64,000 nucleotides of DNA. Origin: Bradyrhizobium septentrionale (GTDB lineage: Bacteria; Pseudomonadota; Alphaproteobacteria; Rhizobiales; Xanthobacteraceae). Numbering within the stretch: position 1 is the stretch's first letter; the number at the start of each line of letters is the position of its first letter. Where the stretch lies: assembly GCF_011516645.4 (NCBI RefSeq), contig NZ_CP088285.1:3304501-3368500 (forward strand), given 5' to 3'. The notes under the pieces are model-generated. The model was not told the DNA's origin. It ran no database searches and saw only the letters and a program-made list of their open reading frames with translations. Shown piece after piece: positions 8,993 through 18,425 of this stretch. The position numbers were made by a program, and so were the translations under genes.

Positions 8993-9112
8993 CCGAACAA
9001 AACGGCGCTGCGCCTGAATTCGGCCAACGAGGCCGGTCAAGACGGGCGCGTCCGCGGCGAAGCGTAGGCATCGCCGCAATGCTGGTTCTCCCTCAATAAG
9101 GCGCAAGCCCCG

Positions 9113-9742
9113 ATGGTCGGTTTTCCGCTGCTGCTCGTTCCGCTCGCGGTCTACAACATCATCGCCTTCCTGATGCCCGGCGTGTCCGTCACCGACCCGC
9201 TGATCAGGCTGACATTGCTCTCGGGCGAGCAGTGGCAGATCACGCTCAGCGACATGCTGCTCGCTGCCGGCGTGCTGCTGTTGCTGCTCGAGGTCATCAA
9301 GGGCGCGCGCCCTGGCGCGAAATATCTCACCGACCACCTGCTGTCGCTGATCGTGTTCGGTGCGGCCGCCGCCGAATTCGTGCTCTGGCCGAAATTCGGC
9401 AACTCGACTTATGGCCTGCTCACGCTGCTGGCGCTGGTCGATTTCATTTCCGGAATTGCGCTGCGCGCCCGCCGCCGCGCGGTGGTCGCGGCGCCGAGCG
9501 CCAGCAAATCGCAGCCCGCCGCGGTTGAGGCGCCACGGCCCGCGCCGGTCGCCGAGCCCGCGCCGGCCCCGGCCGCTGTCGTCACACCGGCGCCCGCCGC
9601 GCCACCGCCGGCCGCAACCGTCCCTCCGGCGGCGTCGGTTGCGGAATCCGTGCTGCTCGATCAGTCCGCGCCAAAGCCGACGGTGACCTCGCCGGATTTG
9701 CAGCCGGGCGGCCAGCCGCCGTCGGACGCGCCGCAGCGCTGA
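9113..9742 (+). CDS. Membrane protein with Pro/Ala-rich tail, function unknown
   Basis: A protein of 209 residues. Four hydrophobic segments occupy the first 120 residues (starting FPLLLVPLAVYNIIAFLMP, then MLLAAGVLLLLLEVI, LLSLIVFGAAAAEFVLW and YGLLTLLALVDFISGIAL). A basic patch RARRRAVV follows, then about 85 residues rich in proline and alanine that are probably cytoplasmic and disordered. I do not recognise a functional family. It stands alone between rpmF and a convergent small gene. Confidence 0.8.
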   Translation: MVGFPLLLVPLAVYNIIAFLMPGVSVTDPLIRLTLLSGEQWQITLSDMLLAAGVLLLLLEVIKGARPGAKYLTDHLLSLIVFGAAAAEFVLWPKFGNSTYGLLTLLALVDFISGIALRARRRAVVAAPSASKSQPAAVEAPRPAPVAEPAPAPAAVVTPAPAAPPPAATVPPAASVAESVLLDQSAPKPTVTSPDLQPGGQPPSDAPQR

Positions 9743-9756
9743 TACTCTTCCGGAAT

Positions 9757-10041
9757 CTAGATGATCTGCCGGGTGCGCCGCGCGACGCTGCGGCGTTCGT
9801 CGATGTGCGGGCCGTAGGCGCTCTGCGCGTCGGCCAATGACCCACGCCGCAGCTCGCACGTCTGCGGTTCGTGGGCGGCGGTTGCGATCAGCTGGGCCAC
9901 GAACGACGGATCGGCGTGGGGTAGCGGGATCTTGGGGGCCCAATGGGTGTTAGCGGCCAGCTGCACCAAGGCGGTGCAGGGGGCTGCAGGTTCGCCTGTA
10001 ACCTCGCCGTCCAGGATTTCCGATTGATCGATATCAGGCAT
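9757..10041 (-). CDS. Small hypothetical protein
   Basis: A protein of 94 residues without a signal peptide or membrane segment. The segment FVAQLIATAAHEPQTCELRRGSLADA gives a predicted helix followed by a polar tail. No clear ribosome-binding site precedes the ATG, and no family is recognised. It is accepted because it fills a gap between convergent genes and has codon usage like its neighbours, but it may be spurious. Confidence 0.5.
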   Translation of the reverse strand: MPDIDQSEILDGEVTGEPAAPCTALVQLAANTHWAPKIPLPHADPSFVAQLIATAAHEPQTCELRRGSLADAQSAYGPHIDERRSVARRTRQII

Positions 10042-10260
10042 CGCACGCAGACCCGTTGACCGTCATACTCTGGGACGTTGCGTCCCTCCGCAACACCCCC
10101 GTGGCAAGGGTCATGCCCGCCATCCCCAGTTCGTTCCCCGGCAGTCGTAAACGTGGTTTCCAGATTATTTATCAACTTCTCCTAGCGTTGGATTCGCCGG
10201 AACCACTATCTTGAGGGCGTGCAGAATCACCGGGCGCCGTCCCAAATCGAGACATGTTCG

Positions 10261-11952
10261 ATGCCACCTGTCCCGCCAGCCGCCAGCATCCTCGCCTCGC
10301 TCGGCCAGGCAACATTCGCCTGGGACCTGGCGAGCGACGCGATCGCCTGGAGCGACAATGCGGCGACGGTCTTCCCGGATATCCCCGTCGCTGCGCTCGC
10401 GAGCGGCGCCGAGCTCGCCAAGCTGATCGAGCCATTGCGTTCGGTTCGATCAGATGCGCTCGGCCAGGCCGCGACTGTGCGCAGCGGGGAGGGCGTTCCC
10501 TACCGGATCGAATATGGCGTGCGCGCCGTCACCTCGGCGCCGGTGATCTGGATCGAGGAGACCGGCTGCTGGTTTGCCGGCGCCGACGGCAGGCCGGCGC
10601 TGGTGCAGGGCGTCGTCCGCATCAACAATGAACGGCACGCCCGCGACGAGCAGCTCATGAAGCTGTCGCGGCACGATCCGCTGACCAACGAGCTCAACCG
10701 CACCTATCTGATCGCCTCGCTCGCCGAGACGATCGAGGAGTGCGCGCGCTTCCGCACCTCCTGCGCCTTCATGCTGATCGGCATCGATCACCTGGCGCGG
10801 GTCAACGATGCCTTCGGCTTCGATGTCGCGGACGCCGTCATCGCCGAGGTTGCGAAGCGGATCCGCGCCCGGCTGCGCAGCGGCGACATGCTCGGCCGCT
10901 TCTCCGGCAACAAGTTCGGCCTGATCCTGCGCAACTGCACCGTCGATGACACCAATGTCGCGGCCGAGCGCTTCCTCGCCGCAGTCCGCGACGAGGTGGT
11001 GCCGACCAAATCCGGCCCGGTGTCGGTGACCGTGTCGATCGGCGCCGTCACCATCCCGCGCCATGCCAGGTCGGCGGAGGAGGCGGTCAATCGCGCCCAG
11101 GAGACGCTGGACGCCGCCAAGAGCCGCCGCGCCGGATCGTTCGCGCTGTGGAAGCCGAATGTCGAGCGCGACGCCCAGCGCCGCGTCAACATCCGCGTCA
11201 CCGACGAGATCGTCACCGCGCTGAACGAGCGCCGTATCGTGATCGGCTTCGAGCCGGTGGTCGATGCGCGTTCGCGGCAGGCTTCGTTTTACGAGTGCCT
11301 GGTCCGCATGGAGCAGGACGACGGCCGGGCGCTGCTCGCGCCTGATATCGTACCGGTCGCCGAGCGGCTCGGCCTGATCCGGATGGTCGATCATCGCGTG
11401 CTGGAGCTCGCCATCGCCGAGCTTGCCGCCGCGCCTGATGTCCAGCTCAGCCTCAACATCTCGCCCGACACCACGATGGATCCGGACTGGTGGGCGACCA
11501 TCGAATCGCTGATGCGGGCGCATCCCGGCGTCGGCGAGCGGCTGATCGTCGAGATCACCGAGACGGTCGCGATCCAGGACATCGACGATGTCCGTGGCTT
11601 CGTCACGCGGCTGAAGAATTTCGGCAGCCGGATCGCGATCGACGATTTCGGCGCCGGCTACACCTCGTTCCGCAACCTGCGCAAGCTCGGCGTCGATATT
11701 GTGAAGATCGACGGCGCCTTCGTGCAGAACATCGTGCGCTCGGCCGACGACCGCGCCTTCGTGCAGACGCTGATCGATCTCGCCCGCCGTCTTGAGATCA
11801 AGACGGTCGCCGAATGGGTGCAGGACGAAGAAGCCGCCGTGATGCTGCGCGAGTGGGGCTGCGACTTCATCCAGGGCCGCCTGATCGGCCTCGCCTCGCC
11901 GGACCGGCCGTGGAACGGGGCGACCGAGAAGGCCGTGCCCGCCGCGAGCTGA
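10261..11952 (+). CDS. Degenerate-GGDEF/EAL-domain protein (probable c-di-GMP phosphodiesterase or sensor)
   Basis: A protein of 563 residues from the ATG at 10261; an in-frame ATG at 10219 is an alternative. An N-terminal region of about 125 residues resembles a PAS-like sensor fold. A GGDEF domain follows, beginning near SRHDPLTNELNR, but its signature loop reads SGNKF at 215-219 instead of GG(D/E)EF, so diguanylate cyclase activity is unlikely. The EAL domain (about 320-555) reads ECL at 345, yet keeps the other metal and substrate residues: N in LSLNIS, E in EITET, the DD of IDDFGAGYTS, K in VKIDGAF, E in TVAEWV and Q in FIQG. Phosphodiesterase activity is therefore plausible, with the GGDEF part possibly only binding GTP. 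There is no membrane segment. Confidence 0.92.
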   Translation: MPPVPPAASILASLGQATFAWDLASDAIAWSDNAATVFPDIPVAALASGAELAKLIEPLRSVRSDALGQAATVRSGEGVPYRIEYGVRAVTSAPVIWIEETGCWFAGADGRPALVQGVVRINNERHARDEQLMKLSRHDPLTNELNRTYLIASLAETIEECARFRTSCAFMLIGIDHLARVNDAFGFDVADAVIAEVAKRIRARLRSGDMLGRFSGNKFGLILRNCTVDDTNVAAERFLAAVRDEVVPTKSGPVSVTVSIGAVTIPRHARSAEEAVNRAQETLDAAKSRRAGSFALWKPNVERDAQRRVNIRVTDEIVTALNERRIVIGFEPVVDARSRQASFYECLVRMEQDDGRALLAPDIVPVAERLGLIRMVDHRVLELAIAELAAAPDVQLSLNISPDTTMDPDWWATIESLMRAHPGVGERLIVEITETVAIQDIDDVRGFVTRLKNFGSRIAIDDFGAGYTSFRNLRKLGVDIVKIDGAFVQNIVRSADDRAFVQTLIDLARRLEIKTVAEWVQDEEAAVMLREWGCDFIQGRLIGLASPDRPWNGATEKAVPAAS

Positions 11953-12157
11953 AGCGCGATGATCGGCTGATCACCGCCCTCCCGCTCCGTTCTCGGCAGA
12001 GGTTGCTCAAAATATGAGCGCGTCGTGCCCAAGCTTTGGCGCGGGTTCATCCAATTTATTGTGCGTTCCCAGACAAGTTTTCCGGCGGCGATCGGCTTTT
12101 ACTTCTTCGAGGTTTGGACCGTGGCTTGCGCCATGACAATGTCGAAAGAGGGATCGA

Positions 12158-13051
12158 ATGGTCACGCAATCTTTTCCGCGCACGCACAAACTGATGCATA
12201 TCGCGGCGCTAGGGGCCCTGCTGCTTGTGGGCGTCGGTGCCCCGACCGGCGCCAAGGCCGCCGCGCCGGCCGCCTGTGCCGAGTTGCAGGCGAAATATCC
12301 GGACTGGAAGGGCAAGACCCTTGTCAACGCCATCAATCCGCATACGCCAGGCTACGAGTCGATCGATCCGAAGGATCCGAGCAAATATGTCGGCTTCGAT
12401 ATCGATCTCGGCGAGCAGATTGGTGAATGCCTCGGCTTCAAGCTGACCTACAAGGCGGTGACCTTCGCCGCACTCCTGACCACGCTGGCCAGCGGTCAGG
12501 CCGACATTGTGATCTCTGACATCTACGCCACGGAAGAGCGTGCCAAGGCGGCCGACTTCATCACCTATTCGAAGGTGTTCGACGGCGTATTGGTCGCCAA
12601 AGGAAATCCGAAGAAGATCACCGGCATCAATACCTCGATGTGCGGCGCGGCGGCGGCCGAGAACACCGGCTACGTCGAAGTCCCGCTGATCCAGGCACTG
12701 GTGCCGGAGTGCAAGAAGGAGGGCAAGCCTGAGCCGACCATTCAGCTCTATGACAACAACGCCAACTGCATCCAGGCGATCCTGGCCGGACGCGCCGATA
12801 CTTATGTCAACGACGTCAACACCGTCGACAATGCGGTGAAGGCCTATCCGGATAAGCTCGAAAAAGCCATCGCGGTGACGATACCGTATCGCGTCGGCAT
12901 CGCCGTGCCCAAGGACGAGCCGAAATTCCGCGATGCCGTGAAAGCGGCGCTGACCGAGATCCACAAGTCGGGTGACCAGCTCGCGCTGCTGAAGAAGTGG
13001 AACCTCGATCCGGAGAACCTGATCGAGCCCGGTCTGCTGATGGTCAAATAA
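12158..13051 (+). CDS. Family 3 (polar solute) ABC transporter substrate-binding protein
   Basis: A periplasmic binding protein of 297 residues. The Sec signal peptide covers about the first 35 residues (core IAALGALLLVGVGAPTG, cleavage near AKAAA). The mature part shows the class II binding-protein pattern of HisJ/GlnH relatives: YVGFDIDLGEQIGECLGFK, ALLTTLASGQADIVISDIYATEERAKAADF and the C-terminal helix LKKWNLDPENL. Several cysteine pairs could form disulfides. The fused permease-ATPase begins 32 bases downstream, so this is the binding component of that transporter. The ligand is probably an amino acid-like or amide compound, judged from the formamidase genes that follow; this is inference. 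Confidence 0.93.
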   Translation: MVTQSFPRTHKLMHIAALGALLLVGVGAPTGAKAAAPAACAELQAKYPDWKGKTLVNAINPHTPGYESIDPKDPSKYVGFDIDLGEQIGECLGFKLTYKAVTFAALLTTLASGQADIVISDIYATEERAKAADFITYSKVFDGVLVAKGNPKKITGINTSMCGAAAAENTGYVEVPLIQALVPECKKEGKPEPTIQLYDNNANCIQAILAGRADTYVNDVNTVDNAVKAYPDKLEKAIAVTIPYRVGIAVPKDEPKFRDAVKAALTEIHKSGDQLALLKKWNLDPENLIEPGLLMVK

Positions 13052-13082
13052 GGCCAGCGCTGACAAAAGGACGGCCCGCTCC

Positions 13083-14693
13083 ATGGAGCTGTTCCTCCAC
13101 TATTTGACCATGCCGTATATGATCGAGGGCATTCAGGCGACCTTGCAGGTCACCGCCCTCGGTCTACTCGGCGGCCTCGTCCTCGGTGTGATCCTGGCGT
13201 GGATGCAGCTCAGCCGCTTCAAGCTGCTGGCGTCCTTCGCCCGGGTCTACACTGTGATTTTTCGCGGCACACCGCTGATCCTGCAGATGGTGTTCGCCTA
13301 TAACGCCCTGCCGCAGATCGGCATCAAGCTGCCCGCCATTCTCGCCGCCGGCCTCGCGCTGGCTTGCAACGAAGCGCCATTCATCGCCGAGATGCTGCGC
13401 TCCGGCGTGCTCGGCGTCGATCGCGGCCAGGTGCTGGCCGGGCAGGCGCTCGGCATGACGCCCGGCGTCCTGATGCGCCGGATCATCGCGCCGCAGGCGA
13501 TCCGTTCGATGATCCCCGCTTTCGGCAACGAGACCGTCAGCGCATTGAAGAATTCGTCGCTGGCGTCGGTGATCGCCGTGCAGGAGCTGACGTTGCGCTC
13601 GACCCAGATGGCGTCGGCAACTTTCGATTTCTTCTCGATCTTCTTCGCTTCCGGCCTGATCTATCTGTTCCTCACTGCGGCGATCGCCGGCACCCAGCTG
13701 TTCCTCGAATGGCTGTTCGATCTCGACCGCGCGTCGAAGCAGATGAGGCTGATGCGGATGATGCCGTGGTATCGGGCGCAGGGGCTCGATGATCCGCTGA
13801 CCGCGGCGGACGAGACGCCGCCTGAGATCCTGCCCGATGTCGGCGTCGCCGAATTGCCGCCGCCGCGTTCGCAGCCCGGGCGTATCGATCGTGCCAAACG
13901 CACCGAGATGCTGGCGCGAAACAACGTGGCCGTCGATATCGCCGCGCTGCGCAAGAGCTATGACAAGCAGGTGGTGCTCGCAGGCATCGATCTCGCGGTG
14001 CGGATCGGCGAGGTGATCGCGCTGCTCGGGCCGTCCGGCTCCGGCAAGAGCACGCTGCTCCGCTGCATCAATAATCTCGAGCTCTGGAACGACGGCAGCA
14101 TCAAGGTCGGCGGTCGCCGGCTCGGCTTCAACGATCACGGCAAGGCGCTGTCGCCGCGGCTGCTGGCGCAGGCGCGTGCCGAAGTCGGCGTCGGCATGGT
14201 ATTCCAGCAGTTCAACCTGTTCGGCCACCTCACCGCGAGGGAGAATATCGCCGGGCCGCTGCGCTGGGTGCATGGCGTGTCGCGCCCCGATGCGGATCGC
14301 CGGGCGACCGAACTGCTCGCGCGCGTTGGCCTCAGCCACCGTGCCGATGCGCTGCCGCGGCATCTCTCCGGGGGCCAGCAGCAGCGCGTCGCCATCGCCC
14401 GTGCGATCGCGCCGAATCCCAGCGTGCTGTTGCTCGATGAACCGACTTCCGCGCTTGACCCCGAACTCGTCAATGAGGTGCTTGAAGTCATCCGTCGCCT
14501 TGTGGTGGAAGACGGCCTCACCATGATCATTTCAACGCATCAACTGCGCTTCGCCAGTGAAGTCGCCGATCGCGTGGTGCTGCTGGCGGACGGCGCGATC
14601 ATCGAGGATGGCCCGGCCAATGAGGTGCTGAGCAATCCGCGCAATCCGGTAGCGCAGCGTTTCCTCAATGCCATGGAGGCCGAAATCGCATGA
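13083..14693 (+). CDS. Fused ABC permease and ATP-binding protein (polar amino acid/amide type)
   Basis: A protein of 536 residues joining two parts usually encoded separately. Residues 1-220 form a HisM/GlnP-like permease with the EAA loop ALGMTPGVLMRRIIAPQA near 120-140 and about five membrane helices. A linker of about 60 residues, rich in Pro and charged residues, leads to a GlnQ/HisP-type ATPase at 280-536. The ATPase has Walker A GPSGSGKST near 316-323, a Q-loop in MVFQQFNLFG, signature LSGGQQQRVAIARA, Walker B VLLLDEPTSALD and the switch histidine in IISTHQL. A homodimer of this polypeptide would supply both permeases and both ATPases. Its 3' end comes within 41 bases of the formamidase start, suggesting one operon. 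Confidence 0.93.
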   Translation: MELFLHYLTMPYMIEGIQATLQVTALGLLGGLVLGVILAWMQLSRFKLLASFARVYTVIFRGTPLILQMVFAYNALPQIGIKLPAILAAGLALACNEAPFIAEMLRSGVLGVDRGQVLAGQALGMTPGVLMRRIIAPQAIRSMIPAFGNETVSALKNSSLASVIAVQELTLRSTQMASATFDFFSIFFASGLIYLFLTAAIAGTQLFLEWLFDLDRASKQMRLMRMMPWYRAQGLDDPLTAADETPPEILPDVGVAELPPPRSQPGRIDRAKRTEMLARNNVAVDIAALRKSYDKQVVLAGIDLAVRIGEVIALLGPSGSGKSTLLRCINNLELWNDGSIKVGGRRLGFNDHGKALSPRLLAQARAEVGVGMVFQQFNLFGHLTARENIAGPLRWVHGVSRPDADRRATELLARVGLSHRADALPRHLSGGQQQRVAIARAIAPNPSVLLLDEPTSALDPELVNEVLEVIRRLVVEDGLTMIISTHQLRFASEVADRVVLLADGAIIEDGPANEVLSNPRNPVAQRFLNAMEAEIA

Positions 14694-14733
14694 ACAAAAA
14701 TCAGTCCGCTTGCATCCGCGTGAGGGCCTTTGC

Positions 14734-15975
14734 GTGAAACATCATCTGTTGTCGGTATCTGCGAAGACCGTGCATTGGGGCTATTTCAGCAAGGTCGTGG
14801 CGCCGGCGCTGACGCTGAAGTCTGGCGACCGCGCCACCATCGAGACGCTGACGCATCACGCCAATGACGATTACGAGCGCATGATCGAGGGCGATCCCGG
14901 CGCCGAGAGCGTGTTCAAATGGACGCGCGAGCACAAGGCGGTGGCGCGGCGCGGCTCGGGGCCTACCGAAGGCCCGTTCATCCGCGGCTCCGGCGAAGGC
15001 GTCGGCGTGCATCTGCTCACCGGCCCGGTGGCGATCGAAGGCGCCGAGCCAGGCGACGTGCTGGAGGTGCGCATTCTCGACGTGCGTCCAAGGCCGGCCT
15101 GCAAGGCCTGCCATGCCGGCAAATGCTTCGGCTCCAATGTCGCGGCCAATTGGGGCTTTCACTATCACGACTTGATCGAAGCGCCGAAGCCGCGCGAGGT
15201 GGTGACGATCTTCGAGCTCGACACGTTGGGCGAACCCTTCGCCAAGGCGGTCTACAATTATGTCTGGACGCCGCAGACCGATCCCGACGGCATCGTGCAT
15301 TCGACCATCGACTATCCCGGCGTGCGCGTTGATCACGCCACCATCGTCAAGCGCGAGAATATTCTGAGCAATGTCCGTGTGCCCGCGCGGCTGCATTTCG
15401 GCACCATGGGCCTCGCGCCGTCGGAGCAGGATTTCGTGTCCTCGATCCCGCCGAGCTATACTGGCGGCAATATCGACGACTGGCGCGTCGGCAAGGGTGC
15501 CAAGATGTTCTATCCGGTCGCGGTGCCCGGTGCGTTCTTCTCGGTCGGTGATCCCCATGCCGCGCAGGGCGACAGCGAGCTCGGTGGCACGGCGATCGAG
15601 ACCTCGCTCACCGGCGATTTCGAGTTCATCCTGCACAAGCATCGCGATCTCGGCGGCACACAGCTCGAAGGCCTGATACATCCGATGCTGGAAACTCCCG
15701 ACGCCTGGTCGGTCTACGGCTTCACCTATCCCAACTATCTCGCCGAGCTCGGCGCCAATGCGCAGCTCGAAATCGCCGATCATTCCAGCCTCGACCGCGC
15801 GATGCGCGACGCCTTCCGCAAGATGCGTCGCTTCCTGATGACGGTGCACAAGCTCAGCGAGGACGAGGCGATCTCGCTGATGTCGGTGGGCGCGGATTTC
15901 GGCGTGACGCAGGTGGTCGACGCCAATTGGGGCGTGCACGGGACCATCCGCAAGAACGTGTTCCGGTGTGACTGA
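14734..15975 (+). CDS. Acetamidase/formamidase family protein
   Basis: An amide hydrolase of 413 residues of the FmdA/AmdA family, which releases ammonia from formamide, acetamide or related short amides. Family signatures seen are VHWGYFS at the start, GDPGAESVFKWT, and GDPHAAQGDSELGGTAIE in the middle. The GTG at 14734 is preferred because GAGG lies eight bases upstream; an in-frame ATG at 14668 would overlap the transporter gene. A cysteine-rich stretch CKACHAGKCFG could bind metal. The protein is closely similar to the C-terminal domain encoded by the next gene, so the two are tandem paralogues. The upstream transporter probably supplies the substrate. Confidence 0.93.
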   Translation: MKHHLLSVSAKTVHWGYFSKVVAPALTLKSGDRATIETLTHHANDDYERMIEGDPGAESVFKWTREHKAVARRGSGPTEGPFIRGSGEGVGVHLLTGPVAIEGAEPGDVLEVRILDVRPRPACKACHAGKCFGSNVAANWGFHYHDLIEAPKPREVVTIFELDTLGEPFAKAVYNYVWTPQTDPDGIVHSTIDYPGVRVDHATIVKRENILSNVRVPARLHFGTMGLAPSEQDFVSSIPPSYTGGNIDDWRVGKGAKMFYPVAVPGAFFSVGDPHAAQGDSELGGTAIETSLTGDFEFILHKHRDLGGTQLEGLIHPMLETPDAWSVYGFTYPNYLAELGANAQLEIADHSSLDRAMRDAFRKMRRFLMTVHKLSEDEAISLMSVGADFGVTQVVDANWGVHGTIRKNVFRCD

Positions 15976-16057
15976 TCAGGCGCCGGCCACAGGGCAGGAC
16001 GTGTCATCCTTTGGGCTGGCATGGAGATTGCTTGGCTTTGGCTCCGAAGGTCGGTGC

Positions 16058-18397
16058 ATGAGGCCGCGTCCATTCACGAGTGAATCCTACTCCGAAGGCG
16101 ACCGCCCCGAGGCCTGGCGGGACGTCCTGGCGTCTGTCGGCTTGCAGCCGACGGCCGCCACAACCACTCATGCCGGCCATGCCACCGCGGTGCGGCGCAA
16201 TTTTCAGGGCGTGACGCTGGCGAGGCTTTCGGCAGGGCCACAATCGGTGTCGTTGCGCAGCGATGTGGTAGCCGATCATCCGCTCGTGCTCCTGCCGATC
16301 GAAGACGGGGTGGCACTGAAGACGGCGGCCGGTTATCAGATCGTCGCGGCGCGACATCTTCTGCTGCTGCCGCGCGCGGGGGACTGGAGCGTATCGTTCC
16401 AGCGCGAGATGCGCGCGGTGGTGCTGTCGGTGGCTTCCGAACCGGCGTATCGCCGCCGCACCACGCCGCAAGACGGTGAGACGCGTGTGCTTCCGCCCGG
16501 TGGCTTTGGCAGCGTATTTGCGCAGATGATGGAACTCGCCGCGCGCGATCTCGAAGCGCTGTCCGATGTCGAATGGACCGCGCTCGCGCGAAGTCTCGCC
16601 GATCTGCTGCCGACATTCATGTGTCAGCACAGCGATACGGCAAGCGATCTCGGCGGCAGCAGCGCCTCCAAGGCGGCGACGTTGCATCGCCTGTGCGAGA
16701 CCGTTGAACGCTGCCTCGACGATCCCGATCTGACGCCGGCGAAGATCGCCGGCGCTGAGGGCATTTCAGAACGCTACCTGCAAAAACTGTTCGAGGGTGC
16801 CGGCACCAGTTTCACGCATTACCTACGTGAGCGCAGGCTGCAGCGCACCTGGGCCGATCTGTCCAACCCCGCCGAGGCGCATCACTCGATCTCCGAGATC
16901 GCCTTCCGCGTCGGCTTCAACGACTCCGCGCATTTCAGCCGCGCCTTTCGCCAGCGCTTCGGTCTATCGCCGCGCGAATTCCGCCAGCATGAAGCCGAGC
17001 GCCAAGCCGCATCGACAGCCACAGCCGGCCAACGCGGCTGGCCTCAACAAGCCCTGGCGCAACTGCGCAGCCGGCATGTCGCGCTCGTGCGCAAGACCGC
17101 CGCACCCTTTAACGCGCATGACGTGGAGGTCGCGGACGCGGCGCGCCATCACCATCTCGCCGCCGACGCTTCGCGCGTGCATTGGGGATATTTCAGCCGT
17201 TCGTTGCCACCGCAGGTCGAGATCGGCTCCGGCGACACCATCACCATTGAGACGCTGACCCAGCACGCCTCCGACGATCCCGAGCGCATGATCAAGGGCG
17301 ATCCGGGCGCCGAGAGTGTGTTCCACTGGACGCGCGATCGGAAGAACGTCGATCGTCGCGGCGCCGGCCCGCTCGATGCCTCGATCTATGGCCGCGGCGC
17401 CGGCGAGGGATTCGGCGTGCACATTTGCACCGGGCCGGTGGCCGTGAAGGACGCGGAGCCAGGCGACGTACTGGAAATCCGCATCCTCGACATCGTGCCG
17501 CGCGCGAGCCGCAATCCGAATTTCAAGGGGCGCGTGTTCGGTAGCAGCGTCGCGGCCTGGTGGGGCTATCACTACAAGGAATTCCTCGCCGAGCAGAACG
17601 CCCATGAGGCGGTGACGGTCTACGAGATCATCGACGACGATGACGCGCCGCATGCACGAGCGCTGTATTCCTACCGCTGGGAGCCGCAAACCGATCCGTT
17701 CGGGACGCTGCACAAGACTTACGACTATCCGGGTATTCCGATCCCGCCATCATCGGTACGGCGCCGGCACGATGTGCTCGACGGCATCCGCATTCCGCTG
17801 CGTCCGCATTTCGGAGTTATCGCGCTGGCGCCGCGCGAGGCCGAACTTGTCGATTCCGTCCCGCCCGCATATTTCGGCGGCAATCTCGACAACTGGCGGC
17901 TCGGCAAGGGCTCGACGATCTATCTGCCGGTGTCGGTGCCAGGCGCGCTGCTGTCGGTCGGCGATCCTCATGCTGCACAGGGTGACGGCGAACTCGGCGG
18001 CACCGCCATCGAATGTTCGATGACCGGCACATTCCAGGTCATCCTGCACAAGAAGAACACGTTCACGAATCAGCCCTTCGCCGATCTCACCTATCCACTA
18101 ATCGAGACCGAAGCCGACTGGGTGCTGATGGGCTTCAGTCATCCCAACTATCTCGCCGAATTCGGCGCCAACGGGCAGAGCGAGGTCTATGCGACCTCGT
18201 CGCTCGATCTCGCGATGAAGGATGCGTTTCGCAAGATGCGCCGCTTCCTAATGAACATCAAAGGCCTCACCGAGGACGAGGCGATCGCGCTGATGTCGGT
18301 GGCGGTGGATTTCGGCGTGACGCAGGTGGTGGACGGCAATTGGGGCGTCCATGCCATCCTCAGCAAGCGCGTCTTCGATCACGCGCCGCAAACCTAA
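16058..18397 (+). CDS. AraC-family regulator fused to an acetamidase/formamidase domain
   Basis: A protein of 779 residues from the ATG at 16058 (GAAGG seven bases upstream); a GTG at 15968 overlapping the previous stop is an alternative giving 809. Residues 1 to about 190 resemble the AraC-binding-like N-terminal domain (PEAWRDVLASVGL, then beta strands). Residues about 225-311 hold the two helix-turn-helix units: AKIAGAEGISERYLQKLFEG and ISEIAFRVGFNDSAHFSRAF with RFGLSPREFR. After a linker of about 50 residues, a complete formamidase domain runs from VHWGYFSRS (near 373) to the end, with GDPHAAQGDGELGGTAIE intact. It may sense or process an amide and control the adjacent operon; whether it is enzyme, sensor or both is unknown. 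No frameshift joins the halves. Confidence 0.9.
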   Translation: MRPRPFTSESYSEGDRPEAWRDVLASVGLQPTAATTTHAGHATAVRRNFQGVTLARLSAGPQSVSLRSDVVADHPLVLLPIEDGVALKTAAGYQIVAARHLLLLPRAGDWSVSFQREMRAVVLSVASEPAYRRRTTPQDGETRVLPPGGFGSVFAQMMELAARDLEALSDVEWTALARSLADLLPTFMCQHSDTASDLGGSSASKAATLHRLCETVERCLDDPDLTPAKIAGAEGISERYLQKLFEGAGTSFTHYLRERRLQRTWADLSNPAEAHHSISEIAFRVGFNDSAHFSRAFRQRFGLSPREFRQHEAERQAASTATAGQRGWPQQALAQLRSRHVALVRKTAAPFNAHDVEVADAARHHHLAADASRVHWGYFSRSLPPQVEIGSGDTITIETLTQHASDDPERMIKGDPGAESVFHWTRDRKNVDRRGAGPLDASIYGRGAGEGFGVHICTGPVAVKDAEPGDVLEIRILDIVPRASRNPNFKGRVFGSSVAAWWGYHYKEFLAEQNAHEAVTVYEIIDDDDAPHARALYSYRWEPQTDPFGTLHKTYDYPGIPIPPSSVRRRHDVLDGIRIPLRPHFGVIALAPREAELVDSVPPAYFGGNLDNWRLGKGSTIYLPVSVPGALLSVGDPHAAQGDGELGGTAIECSMTGTFQVILHKKNTFTNQPFADLTYPLIETEADWVLMGFSHPNYLAEFGANGQSEVYATSSLDLAMKDAFRKMRRFLMNIKGLTEDEAIALMSVAVDFGVTQVVDGNWGVHAILSKRVFDHAPQT

Positions 18398-18425
18398 CGA
18401 TCAAAGATCAGACGAGGAGACGTCG

